NCBI GenBank assembly: GCA_009993005.1
Contig: JAACUH010000078.1
Coordinates: 35,536-78,191 of the forward strand
Length of the DNA: 42,656 nucleotides
Direction: 5' to 3'
Source: Rhodobacterales bacterium
Lineage (GTDB): Bacteria > Pseudomonadota > Alphaproteobacteria > Rhodobacterales > Rhodobacteraceae
Shown: positions 15,253 to 23,198 of the stretch, one piece after another
How positions within the stretch are numbered: position 1 is the first letter of the stretch
How the letters are laid out: every line of letters starts with the position of its first letter
Translations under genes and position numbers: made by a program
Notes under the pieces: generated by a model
Seen by the model: the letters and a program-made list of their open reading frames with translations, nothing else
What the model was told of the DNA's origin: nothing
Databases searched by the model: none

Positions 15253-15860
15253 CCTCTCCGCACGGCCCCCTCAAGCTTGGCATCGGCGGGCCTGTCGGCG
15301 CGGGCAAGACGACGCTGACCGCGGCGCTCGCCCGCGCGCTCAAGGACCGGCTCTCGCTCGCCGTGATCACCAATGACATCTACACGCAAGAGGATGCCGA
15401 GGCGCTGATGCGGATGCAGATCCTGCCCGCCGACCGGGTGATGGGGGTCGAGACCGGCGGCTGCCCGCATACCGCGATCCGCGAGGATGCGTCGATCAAC
15501 CTCGCCGCCGTGGCGCAGATGCGCGCGCGCCATCCCGACCTCGACCTCGTGCTGATCGAAAGCGGCGGCGACAACCTGTCGGCCACCTTTTCGCCCGAAC
15601 TGGCCGACCTCACGATCTATGTGATCGACGTGGCGGCAGGGGAGGAGATCCCGCGCAAGGGTGGCCCCGCGATCACCCGCTCCGACATCCTTGTCATCAA
15701 CAAGACCGACCTCGCGCCGCATGTGGGCGCCTCGCTCGAGGTGATGGCGCGCGATGCGGCGCGGATGCGGGGGGCGCGGCCCGTGGTCTTTGCCAGCCTG
15801 CGCCAGGGCAAGGGCGTGGACGAGGTGGTGGCCCTGCTGCAAAGCCTCGGCGGGCTATAG
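15249..15860 (+). CDS. ureG: Urease accessory GTPase UreG
   Basis: SIMIBI-class GTPase that couples GTP hydrolysis to nickel insertion into urease. It has a P-loop [10 protein letters not shown] (Lys20), the nickel-binding Cys72-Pro73-His74 in [16 protein letters not shown], the [17 protein letters not shown] switch region and a NKTDLAP guanine-specificity motif. The length of 203 residues is standard. It closes the urease operon; its last six bases overlap the end of the convergent membrane-protein gene, and no terminator is visible. Confidence 0.97.
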   Translation: MTSPHGPLKLGIGGPVGAGKTTLTAALARALKDRLSLAVITNDIYTQEDAEALMRMQILPADRVMGVETGGCPHTAIREDASINLAAVAQMRARHPDLDLVLIESGGDNLSATFSPELADLTIYVIDVAAGEEIPRKGGPAITRSDILVINKTDLAPHVGASLEVMARDAARMRGARPVVFASLRQGKGVDEVVALLQSLGGL

Positions 15861-16520
15861 CGCGATCAGCGGCCTGCCCATCGCCCAGATGAGCAGCGGC
15901 ACCGGCGCCACGGCCAGCGCTATCGTCAGCAGCATCGGCGCCGGCGCATAAAGCCGGCTCATCCCGGCCAGCAGGCAGATGCCGCCGCCGCCGCCGATCA
16001 CCGCATTGCCCGGCAGGTTGATCAGCAGCGCCAGCAGCACATGACGGAACCGCAGCAGATGCGGCGCGAGGCGCGCGGGCAGCCGCGCGCGCAGCGCCTC
16101 GAGCCGCTGCGGCGGGGTCAGCAGGCCCAGCCGCATCACCGCCTCCGAGGCCCGCCGCAGGCCGAGATCGGCCAGCCAGCGCCCGACCAGTGCAGGGGCG
16201 ACATGCAGCCCGGTGAAATAGGCCAGCATCAGCCCGGCAATCGTGCCCAGATAGACGAAGGGCGCGATACTGCCGCCGCCCAGCATCAGCAGCGACAGGC
16301 CGATCTCGATCCCCGGCACGAAGGGCACGGCGATCAGCAGCGCATAGGCCAGGAGCAACAGCACCAGCAGCCCGACGCGCAACTGCGGCCCGTTCCCGAG
16401 CGTCTGGGTCTGCGCCATCACCCATGCCGATAGCGCGTAAAGCGCATAGGCCAGGGTCAGGATCACCGCGATCCGCAAGAGCCAGAGCATGAGACGCGGC
16501 AGCACAGCGGAGCCTTTCAA
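15855..16520 (-). CDS. Multi-pass membrane protein, possibly VTT/DedA-like
   Basis: 221 residues with an N-terminal pair of hydrophobic helices ([41 protein letters not shown]), a glycine-rich re-entrant-like stretch ([32 protein letters not shown]) and a C-terminal block [20 protein letters not shown] before a final helix. The VPFVPG...LGG and [12 protein letters not shown] segments recall the inverted re-entrant loops of VTT/DedA and TVP38 lipid scramblase-like proteins, but the match is from memory and not certain. It converges on ureG with a 6-bp overlap. Confidence 0.6.
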   Translation of the reverse strand: MKGSAVLPRLMLWLLRIAVILTLAYALYALSAWVMAQTQTLGNGPQLRVGLLVLLLLAYALLIAVPFVPGIEIGLSLLMLGGGSIAPFVYLGTIAGLMLAYFTGLHVAPALVGRWLADLGLRRASEAVMRLGLLTPPQRLEALRARLPARLAPHLLRFRHVLLALLINLPGNAVIGGGGGICLLAGMSRLYAPAPMLLTIALAVAPVPLLIWAMGRPLIAL

Positions 16521-16570
16521 ATGAGCCCCCAGTTATGCCGCGCGCGCGGCCGCTTGTCCACGCCTGCCGG

Positions 16571-17326
16571 TCAAAGCGCCATCATCGCGGTGAACCGGTC
16601 CTGGCGCACGTCGAGCAGCACCTCATCGACCGCGCGCGCCTCGGCCGAGCAGAGCCAGGCCATCACGCTAGCCGGCACGTCGGGCGCCACCAGCTTGTCC
16701 TGCGGGATCTGGCTGATCGGGTTGAGGCCCGCCACCCGGATCTCGCCCTGCATCATCGTGTCGGTGGGCGGAATGCCGATGAAAAAACTCTGGATGCCAT
16801 GCGGCGCGAGTTCGAGCGCCATCATCTGCGTCATCATCCGCGCCGCCGCCTTTGAGGCGCAATAGGCCGTCCAGCCCTCCATCGGCGTGGTGGCGGCGCC
16901 GGTGCCGGCGTTCACAATGGTGCCGCGCGAGGCCTTGAGCAGCGGCAGGCAGGCGACCGTCATGCGATGCAGGCCGGTGACATTGACGTCAAAGGCGGGC
17001 CGGAGCGCGTCCGAGGGCAGATGCTCCAGATGCCCGATCGGCGCGATGATGCCCGCGTTGTTGACCAGCACGTCGAGCCGCCCGCCAAAGGCCGTGACCT
17101 GCGCCACGGCGGCGTTGACCGAGGACTGGTCCGTCACGTCGAGCGGAAATGTCACCGCGCCGGCCAGCGCGCCCATGTCGGCCGCACCGTAAAAGCCCGC
17201 AAAGACCTGCGCGCCGGCCGCGACCAGTTGCTGCACCAGCGCCGCCCCGATCCCGCGCCCGGCGCCGGTGACAAGAACGGTGCGCCCGGTGAGTGCGGGC
17301 ACGGGGATCGGGGCGAGGTTGAACAT
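16571..17326 (-). CDS. Short-chain dehydrogenase/reductase
   Basis: 251 residues from ATG 17326 (MFNLAPIPVPALTGRTVLVTG). Classical SDR features: cofactor motif TGAGRGIG (20-27), NNAG (89-92) and the catalytic Tyr155/Lys159 in YCASK. The residue 13 before the tyrosine, normally serine, is Thr142 (in NAGTGAA). Longer upstream frames run into the divergent promoter and are rejected. Transcribed away from the enolase-superfamily gene across a region holding a GntR/FCD operator, so it probably belongs to the same regulon. A dehydrogenation step on a sugar acid or lactone is my inference. Confidence 0.88.
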   Translation of the reverse strand: MFNLAPIPVPALTGRTVLVTGAGRGIGAALVQQLVAAGAQVFAGFYGAADMGALAGAVTFPLDVTDQSSVNAAVAQVTAFGGRLDVLVNNAGIIAPIGHLEHLPSDALRPAFDVNVTGLHRMTVACLPLLKASRGTIVNAGTGAATTPMEGWTAYCASKAAARMMTQMMALELAPHGIQSFFIGIPPTDTMMQGEIRVAGLNPISQIPQDKLVAPDVPASVMAWLCSAEARAVDEVLLDVRQDRFTAMMAL

Positions 17327-17357
17327 TTCTCTTGACCTGTCTGTTTGCAGCGATGTT

Positions 17358-17374
17358 AATTGGTCTGACCAATT
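17358..17374. promoter_or_regulatory. GntR/FCD-type operator between divergent SDR and enolase genes
   Basis: AATTGGTCTGACCAATT: 8-bp arms AATTGGTC and GACCAATT around a single T, a perfect palindrome. It matches the TTGGTnnnACCAA pattern of FCD-subfamily GntR regulators such as PdhR and LldR. A plausible plus-strand promoter, TTGACC (17332-17337) and TTAATT (17356-17361) with 18 bp spacing, would have its -10 covered by the site. The only GntR/FCD gene in the window is at 25198. The rest of 17327-17452 shows nothing else distinct. Confidence 0.75.
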
Positions 17375-17452
17375 TGAGTCGTAAGGCGTGAGGGCCCTCC
17401 TGTCAAAAGGAAAACCGCATGCCCTTCGCCTGGCAAGGGGGGAGCCTGCCTG

Positions 17453-18580
17453 ATGACCCGTATCGCCCGGATCGAGCCGATTGCGATCGCCTATCCCGAC
17501 CCCAACGATTTCGGCACGATCCGCCGCACCGTGCTGGTGCGGGTCGAGACCAGCGACGGCGTCGTCGGCTGGGGCGAGGCCATCGCGATGTGGCCCGAGG
17601 CCTGCAAGGCGGTCTGCACGATCATCACCGAGGGGTTCCTGCCGCTGCTCGCGGGAAAACCCGCCGATGACATCGACGGCAACTGGGAGGCGATGCGCCG
17701 CCATGTGTTCTGGTATGGCGAGGGCGGCATCGCCAGCATGGCGATCAGCGGGATCGACATGGCGCTGTGGGACATCCGCGGCAAGGTCGCGGGCAAGCCG
17801 CTCTACGCGCTTTTGGGCGGGCTCAAGCAGGACCGCCTGCTCGCCAATGCATCTGCGCATGTGAACAAGAAGGGCGAGGCCGCCTGCGTGGCCGAGGTCG
17901 TGGGGTTCTTTGAGGCGGGGTTCCGGTCCTGCAAGCTGGGCTTTGCCAAGAAGGGCGAAAGCAATATCGGCGGCGACCCCGATACCGACGTGTCCTTCAT
18001 CCGCGCGCTGCGCGGCGCGCTGGGGGATGCGGCCGAGATCCTCGTCGATATCGGCAATGGCGTGCGCTGGGACGTGGAGACGTCCATTTCCGTGGGCCGC
18101 CGGATGCAGGAATACCGGATCGGCTGGTATGAAGAACCGCTCTACCCCACCGATGACGCAGGCTACATGCGGATGCGGGCCGAGACGACGCTGACGCTGG
18201 CAAGCGGTGAGCGCGAGTTTACCGAAGCGGGCTATCGCCGGCAGATGGAGTTCGTCAAGGCGGTGGACGTCTATGGCGTTGACCCCGCGCGGGTCGAGGG
18301 GATCACCGGCTTTCGCCGGGTCGATGCGCTCTGCACGCTGCATGGCAAGAAGATCAACGCCCATGCCTGGTCCACCGGCATCACCACGGCGGCGAGCCTG
18401 CATTGCTCGCTCGCCTCGCCCAATGCGATCATCTTTGAATACAAGCCCTTTCCGGTCGTGGTGCAGGATGTGATCGTGGCGGAAAAGCTGTGGCACAGGG
18501 ATGGCTGGGCCTATCCGGTGACCGGGCCGGGGCTGGGCATCGAGGTGATCGAGGCCGAAGTGCGCAGGATTGCCGCATGA
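17453..18580 (+). CDS. Enolase-superfamily (mandelate racemase/muconate lactonizing type) dehydratase
   Basis: 375 residues. Two domains: an alpha+beta capping domain (~1-125, IARIEPIAI...VGWGEAI) and a TIM barrel. Magnesium ligands are Asp199 (LVDIGNG), Glu227/228 (WYEEPL) and Glu253 (SGERE). The Asp277/His304 dyad (GVDPAR, NAHAWSTG) is that of the mandelate racemase subgroup, whose members mostly dehydrate sugar acids. The usual K-x-K on strand 2 reads Ser159-Cys-Lys161, so only one lysine remains. The likely reaction is dehydration of an aldonate to a 2-keto-3-deoxy acid; the substrate is unknown. It overlaps the next gene (ATGA) and is preceded by AGGGGGGAG. Confidence 0.88.
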   Translation: MTRIARIEPIAIAYPDPNDFGTIRRTVLVRVETSDGVVGWGEAIAMWPEACKAVCTIITEGFLPLLAGKPADDIDGNWEAMRRHVFWYGEGGIASMAISGIDMALWDIRGKVAGKPLYALLGGLKQDRLLANASAHVNKKGEAACVAEVVGFFEAGFRSCKLGFAKKGESNIGGDPDTDVSFIRALRGALGDAAEILVDIGNGVRWDVETSISVGRRMQEYRIGWYEEPLYPTDDAGYMRMRAETTLTLASGEREFTEAGYRRQMEFVKAVDVYGVDPARVEGITGFRRVDALCTLHGKKINAHAWSTGITTAASLHCSLASPNAIIFEYKPFPVVVQDVIVAEKLWHRDGWAYPVTGPGLGIEVIEAEVRRIAA

Positions 18581-19350
18581 CAGGCTGGCGGATCAGCAAG
18601 CCCGGCGAGGCAGATATCCGCAAGGCGGGGTTCTCCACCCCCTGGGACGCGCCGATGATCCCGCCTTTTCCGTTGCGCTTTCGCGATGTGGAGGTGTTGA
18701 CGCTCTACTGGCGCACCGACCCTGATGCGATGGCGTTCCTGCTGCCGCCGCCGATGGAGCCTGTGGGCGACGTGGCCTGCGTGCATATCTACAAGATGAA
18801 CGACACCGACTGGCTGGGGCCCTACAGCGAGGCCAATGTGATGTTCGGCGCGCGGCTGGGCGACAGGGAAGGGGCCTATTCGCCCTATCTGGTGTTGTCG
18901 TCGGATGTGGGCGTGACCCATGGCCGCGAGGTGCATGGACAGCCCAAGAAGCTGGGCGAGCCCCGGCTCGCGTTTCGCGGCGACCTGATCGTGGGGACGG
19001 TTGCGCGCAACGGGATCGAGGTAATCACCGGGACCATGGCCTACAAGCAAACGCCATGCACGGCGGGCGATCTTGCGCCTTATTTCGACTTTGCCACCAA
19101 CCTCAACCTCAAGGCGGTGGATCATATCGACGCCACCCCTGCGATCCGGCAGATCACCTCGCGCCGGCTGGCCGAGGTGGTCGTGCATGAGGCCTGGCGC
19201 GGGGCGGGCACGGTGGAATTGCGCGCGAATGCGCAACTGCCGGTGTTCCGCCTGCCGGTGCGCGCGCCGCTCGAGGCGTTCTACTGGCGGGCGGATTTCA
19301 CGCTGGTGCCGGGCGAGGTGCTGCACGACTACCTGGAGGGCGCGCGATGA
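18577..19350 (+). CDS. Acetoacetate-decarboxylase-family protein
   Basis: 257 residues. The family's Schiff-base lysine pair is visible as Lys124-Lys125 in HGREVHGQPKKLGEP, with the following strand LAFRGDLIVGTV typical of ADC. The upstream SEANVMFGARLGD segment supplies a conserved acidic residue near the pocket. True acetoacetate decarboxylases act in acetone formation; several relatives instead do aldol or dehydration chemistry through the same lysine. Position directly after a sugar-acid dehydratase suggests action on a keto acid or diketo acid (inference). ATG 18577 overlaps the enolase stop. Confidence 0.85.
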   Translation: MTGWRISKPGEADIRKAGFSTPWDAPMIPPFPLRFRDVEVLTLYWRTDPDAMAFLLPPPMEPVGDVACVHIYKMNDTDWLGPYSEANVMFGARLGDREGAYSPYLVLSSDVGVTHGREVHGQPKKLGEPRLAFRGDLIVGTVARNGIEVITGTMAYKQTPCTAGDLAPYFDFATNLNLKAVDHIDATPAIRQITSRRLAEVVVHEAWRGAGTVELRANAQLPVFRLPVRAPLEAFYWRADFTLVPGEVLHDYLEGAR

Positions 19351-19364
19351 GAATGGGCGTGGCT

Positions 19365-19422
19365 GGGGGCTCTGCCCCCGCGCCTTGCGGCGCTCCCCCG
19401 GGATATTTCTGGCAAGATGAAG
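19365..19422 (+). repeat. Dispersed GGGATATTT element, copy 4 (full length)
   Basis: Hairpin A GGGGGC-TCT-GCCCCC (19365-19379), hairpin B GCGCC-TTGC-GGCGC (19380-19393), tail TCCCCCGGGATATTT then CTGGCAAGATGAAG (19394-19422). Hairpin B has a different sequence from copy 3 but the same stem, with base changes on both sides. It lies between the ADC-like gene and the 2-hydroxyacid dehydrogenase gene, 15 bp after the former's stop codon. Confidence 0.85.
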
Positions 19423-19441
19423 CGATGGCCGGGGGACAGGC

Positions 19442-20395
19442 ATGAAGGTCGTGGTGACGGATTACACCTTTCCGGGGCTGGCGCAGGAGGAGGCTGCCGC
19501 GCGCGCGGCGGGGGCGGATTTTGCCGCGCATCAGTGCAAGAGCGCGGGCGAGGTGGCGGCGGCCGTGGCTGGCGCGGATGTCGCGGTGGTGCAGTTCGCG
19601 CCCTTTGGCGCGGCGGCGGCGGCGGCGGTGCGGCCGGGCGGGACGGTGATCCGCTATGGTGTGGGCTATGACAACATCGACGTGGCGGCGGCGCGGGCCA
19701 ATGGGCTGCGGGTGGGCTATGTGCCCGACTATTGCGCCGACGAGGTGGCCGACCATACGGCGGCGGCGGCGCTGGCGCTGTTGCGCAAGCTTCCCGCGCT
19801 CGATGCGTCGGTGCGGCGCGGCGAATGGGCGGCGGTCAAGGTCTGCAAGCCGTTGAAGCCATTTAGCGAAACGGTGTTCGGATTTTTCGGCATGGGCCAG
19901 ATCGGGCGCGCGGTGCTGGCGCGGCTGCGCGGCTTTGGCTTTGATTTCATCGCGGCTGATCCGGGGCTCGATGCCGGGCAGGCGGCGACGCTGGGCCTGC
20001 GGCTGGTCGAGGGGGAGGCGCTGTTGCGGCAGGCCGACATCATCTCGCTGCATGCGCCCGCCACGGCCCAGACCACCGGCTATTTCAACGCCACGCGGCT
20101 GGCGCTGATGCAGCCCCATGCGGTGATCGTCAATTCGGCGCGCGGGCAGTTGATCGTGGAGGACGATCTGGCGGCCGCGCTGCGGGCAGGTGTCATCGGC
20201 GGCGCCGCGCTCGATGTGTTCGGGGCGGAGCCGCTGGGGGCGGGTTCACCCCTGCGCGACGCGCCCGGGCTGCTGCTGACGCCGCATGCCGCCTGGTATT
20301 CGGAGGCGGCGATCGGCCGGCTTCAGGGGCTGGTCGCGCAGGATATTGCCCGCGCCCTGGCCGGCGAGGGGCCGCGCAGGCCGGTCCCGATGTGA
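19442..20395 (+). CDS. D-2-hydroxyacid dehydrogenase
   Basis: NAD(P)-dependent reduction of a 2-keto acid or the reverse. 317 residues; cofactor motif FGMGQIG (149-155), and the catalytic triad Arg234 (NSARGQ), Glu263 (GAEPL) and His282 (LTPHAAWYS). The GVGYDNIDVAAARANG segment is conserved in C-terminal-binding-protein-like members of the family. The AWYS motif after the histidine also points to that subgroup. It is in line with the enolase and ADC-like genes and separated from the latter by the dispersed element. It may reduce a keto-acid end product (inference); glyoxylate or pyruvate-type substrates are possible. Confidence 0.9.
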   Translation: MKVVVTDYTFPGLAQEEAAARAAGADFAAHQCKSAGEVAAAVAGADVAVVQFAPFGAAAAAAVRPGGTVIRYGVGYDNIDVAAARANGLRVGYVPDYCADEVADHTAAAALALLRKLPALDASVRRGEWAAVKVCKPLKPFSETVFGFFGMGQIGRAVLARLRGFGFDFIAADPGLDAGQAATLGLRLVEGEALLRQADIISLHAPATAQTTGYFNATRLALMQPHAVIVNSARGQLIVEDDLAAALRAGVIGGAALDVFGAEPLGAGSPLRDAPGLLLTPHAAWYSEAAIGRLQGLVAQDIARALAGEGPRRPVPM

Positions 20396-20494
20396 GCACA
20401 GGAATCCGGCGGCGAGGGGTCAGGGGGCCTTTGTCGTCCGGCGAGCGAAGAGGCGCAACGAGCGCCGAGATGACGCACCCTTGGGAGGAGAGAC

Positions 20495-21544
20495 ATGACA
20501 CATTTCAAGACTTTGGGCCTGACAGCCGCGCTGATGCTCGGCACGTCGGGCTATGCGCTGGCGGAAAGCCACGCGATGACGCTGGAGGGCGGGCAGGCCA
20601 CCAACATGGTGCTTTTGCCCAAGTTCCTCGGCATCCTCGTCTTCGATCAGGCCAATGAGGGTGCGCAGGAGGCCCATGCAGAGCTTGCCAACCCCGGCGC
20701 GCTTCTGTTCGTCGGGCCGACGCCCGAGAACTCGGTCGCGGGCCAGATCGAGATCATGACCACCGCCGCCACGCAGGGGCAGGGGGCGGTCATGCTGTCG
20801 AACAACGCCGGCGACCAGATCGCCCCCGCCGCCGAGGCCGCACAGGCCGCGGGCGTGCGCGTGGTGACCTGGGACAGCCCGATCCCGTCGGGCGCGGGCG
20901 AAGACGTATTCGTGGCGCAGGTCGATTTCGGCTCCATCGGGGTCGTGATGGCCGACATGGCGCATTCGATCCTGGGTGGCGCGGGCGAGATGGCGGTGCT
21001 GTCGGCCACGCCCGATGCGGCCAACCAGAACGCCTGGATCGCCGCGATGCAGGAGACGCTGGCCTCTGACCCGAAATATGCCGACATCAGCCTCGTCGAT
21101 ATCGTCTATGGCGACGATCAGGCCGAAGTGTCCTACAACCGCGCGCTGGCGCTGGTGGACAGCCACCCCGCCCTCGGCCTGATCATGGCGCCGACCACGG
21201 TGGGCATCCAGGCCGCCGCCAAGGCGATGCAGGACGAAGGCATGTGCGATCAGGTCAAGACCTCGGGTCTTGGCCTGCCGTCCGAAATGGTCAGCTACAC
21301 GATGAACGGCTGCGCGCCGGAATTCGCGCTGTGGGACTTCCGCGACCTCGGCTACCTCACCTATTACACCGCCTATGGCCTCGCCACCGGGCAGTTGACC
21401 GGTGAGATCGGCGAGACCTTCGTGGCCGGCCGCATGGGCGCCTTTACCATCGAGGAGGATCCGGGCCGTCCGGGGCAAAAGCGCATCCTGATGGGGCCGT
21501 TCACCGTCTATACCTCTGCGAATGTCGAGGCCGCCGCGCAATAG
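20495..21544 (+). CDS. rhaS: Rhamnose-type ABC transporter substrate-binding protein
   Basis: A periplasmic binding protein of 349 residues, with signal peptide ([17 protein letters not shown]). Features of the RhaS subfamily: [71 protein letters not shown] and [23 protein letters not shown]. These strings distinguish it from ribose and xylose binding proteins. It delivers a rhamnose-like sugar to the RhaTPQ-type importer encoded next. GGAGGAGAG precedes the ATG. The symbol is by family; the real ligand may be another (deoxy)sugar, since rhamnose catabolic genes are missing here. Confidence 0.85.
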   Translation: MTHFKTLGLTAALMLGTSGYALAESHAMTLEGGQATNMVLLPKFLGILVFDQANEGAQEAHAELANPGALLFVGPTPENSVAGQIEIMTTAATQGQGAVMLSNNAGDQIAPAAEAAQAAGVRVVTWDSPIPSGAGEDVFVAQVDFGSIGVVMADMAHSILGGAGEMAVLSATPDAANQNAWIAAMQETLASDPKYADISLVDIVYGDDQAEVSYNRALALVDSHPALGLIMAPTTVGIQAAAKAMQDEGMCDQVKTSGLGLPSEMVSYTMNGCAPEFALWDFRDLGYLTYYTAYGLATGQLTGEIGETFVAGRMGAFTIEEDPGRPGQKRILMGPFTVYTSANVEAAAQ

Positions 21545-21564
21545 CGCGCGCCCGACCCCGGCGG

Positions 21565-21585
21565 CCGGCGGATCTCCCCCGCCGG
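21565..21585 (+). other. Intercistronic stem-loop after the binding-protein gene
   Basis: CCGGCGG (21565-21571) pairs with CCGCCGG (21579-21585) around a 7-base loop, extendable by two pairs (one G-U). No U-tract follows, so it is not an obvious terminator. Such a stem between a binding-protein gene and its ATPase gene usually protects the upstream mRNA and raises the level of the binding protein (inference). Confidence 0.6.
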
Positions 21586-21610
21586 TCGCTCCCTTGCCAA
21601 AGGCTTTGCC

Positions 21611-23119
21611 ATGACCCTGCCCCTCCTCGCGCTGCGCGACATCTCCAAGAGCTTTGGCATGACCCAGGCGCTCAGCGACATGTCGCTCGACCTTTTCGCG
21701 GGCGAGGTGCACGCCATCGTGGGCGAGAATGGCGCCGGCAAATCGACGATGATCAAGATCATGACCGGCGTGCATCGCCCCACGTCGGGCCGGATGGAAC
21801 TGGACGGCGCGGCGCTCGGCCTCTCGGGCACGCAGGACGCGCGGCTCGCGGGGATTGCGGCGATCTATCAGGAACCGATGGTCTTTCCCGACCTCGACGT
21901 GGCCGAGAATATCTTCATCGCCTCCACGACGCTGGGCCTTGTGCAGAACCGTGGCGCGCTGCGGGCCCGTGCGCAGGCGCTGATCGACCGGATCGGCATG
22001 ACGCTGGACGTGGACCGCATCGCCGCCGGGCTGACGCTGGCCGAACAGCAGGCGGTCGAGATCGCGCGCGCGCTCAGCCAGGATGTGCGGGTGCTCATCA
22101 TGGACGAGCCCACCGCATCGCTCTCGGCGCATGAGGCCGCGCAACTGCGCGGGGTGGCGCGCACGCTGGCGGGGCAGGGCGTGGCGGTGGTCTATATCTC
22201 GCACCGGCTCGAAGAGATTTTCGAGATTGCCGACCGCGTGACGGTGATCCGCGATGGCCAGCACATTTCGACGCGGCTGGTGGGCGAGGTCACGCCCGAC
22301 AGCCTGATCGCCGATATGGTCGGCCGTGCGGTGGGCAACTATTTCACCAAGGCGCCGTCGCAGACCCGGCCCGAGGTCTTGCTCTCGGTCGAGGATCTCG
22401 GCTGCGAGGATATCTTTTCCGGTGTCACCTTTGACCTGCACCGGGGCGAGGTGCTGTGCATGGCGGGGCTCATTGGCGCGCGGCGCACCGATGTGGCGCT
22501 GACGCTTTTCGGCATCCGGCCCGCGACGGCGGGACGCCTGCGCTACAAGGGCGCGCCCGTCCGCTTCACCCGCCCCCGCGATGCCATCGCCGCCGGCATC
22601 GCCTATGTCTCCGAGGACCGGCGCAAGCTCGGCTTGGCCATGCCGATGCCCATCGCCGCCAATGTGACCCTCGCCACGCTCGCGGGCATCCTGTCGCCCG
22701 CGGGCCTGTTGCGCCGCCGGCAAGAGGCCGGGATTGCCGAAGCCTATCGCAAGCGGCTGAACATCCGCACACCCTCGGTCGCCATTGCGGTGGGGATGCT
22801 CTCGGGCGGCAACCAGCAAAAGGTGATGCTGGCGAAATGGCTGGCGCTGGCCCCTGACCTGCTGATCTTTGATGAACCCACCCGCGGCATCGACGTGGGC
22901 GCCAAGGCCGAGGTGCATGACCTGATCCGCGCCTTTGTGGCCGAGGGCGGCGCGGCGCTCGTCATCTCCTCCGACCTGCCAGAGGTGCTGGCGATGGGCG
23001 ACCGCATCCTGGTGATGCGCGAGGGGCGCCAGATGGGCATCCTGCCGCATGAGGGTGCGACGCAGGAGAGCGTGATGCGGCTGGCCACCGGTGCCACCAC
23101 CCTCGCGGGGGCCGCCTGA
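21611..23119 (+). CDS. rhaT: Sugar ABC transporter ATPase (two ABC domains), rhamnose type
   Basis: 502 residues with duplicated nucleotide-binding domains, as in RbsA/RhaT importers. Domain 1: Walker A GENGAGKST (38-46), LTLAEQQAVEIARAL signature region, Walker B LIMDEPTAS, H-loop YISHRLEEI. Domain 2: degenerate P-loop GLIGARRTDVAL, good signature LSGGNQQKVMLAKWL, Walker B LLIFDEPTRGIDVG. The asymmetry between domains is normal in this class. It energises uptake of the sugar bound by the upstream protein. It is followed by a reverse copy of the dispersed element and then the first permease. Confidence 0.92.
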   Translation: MTLPLLALRDISKSFGMTQALSDMSLDLFAGEVHAIVGENGAGKSTMIKIMTGVHRPTSGRMELDGAALGLSGTQDARLAGIAAIYQEPMVFPDLDVAENIFIASTTLGLVQNRGALRARAQALIDRIGMTLDVDRIAAGLTLAEQQAVEIARALSQDVRVLIMDEPTASLSAHEAAQLRGVARTLAGQGVAVVYISHRLEEIFEIADRVTVIRDGQHISTRLVGEVTPDSLIADMVGRAVGNYFTKAPSQTRPEVLLSVEDLGCEDIFSGVTFDLHRGEVLCMAGLIGARRTDVALTLFGIRPATAGRLRYKGAPVRFTRPRDAIAAGIAYVSEDRRKLGLAMPMPIAANVTLATLAGILSPAGLLRRRQEAGIAEAYRKRLNIRTPSVAIAVGMLSGGNQQKVMLAKWLALAPDLLIFDEPTRGIDVGAKAEVHDLIRAFVAEGGAALVISSDLPEVLAMGDRILVMREGRQMGILPHEGATQESVMRLATGATTLAGAA

Positions 23120-23133
23120 TGCGCGACGCCCAG

Positions 23134-23172
23134 CTTCATCTTGCCATAAATATCCCCGCCGGAGGCTCCGAC
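23134..23172 (-). repeat. Dispersed GGGATATTT element, copy 5 (reverse orientation)
   Basis: Read on the minus strand: GTCGGAGCCTCCGGC then GGGGATATTTATGGCAAG and ATGAAG. The 5' part forms GGAGCCTCC (GGAG-C-CTCC), a different hairpin from copies 3 and 4, but the tail matches them closely. It sits in the 79-bp gap between the ATPase gene and the first permease gene and faces against transcription. Confidence 0.8.
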
Positions 23173-23198
23173 CTCGCCGCACGCAAAGGTCTCTCCTG

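Noticed and set aside
17419-17670. Possible leader ORF starting at ATG 17419 with AAAAGGAAAACC upstream
   Set aside because: Only the first ~11 codons are outside the enolase gene; the rest is an Arg-rich frame shadow. A regulatory leader peptide cannot be excluded but has no support.
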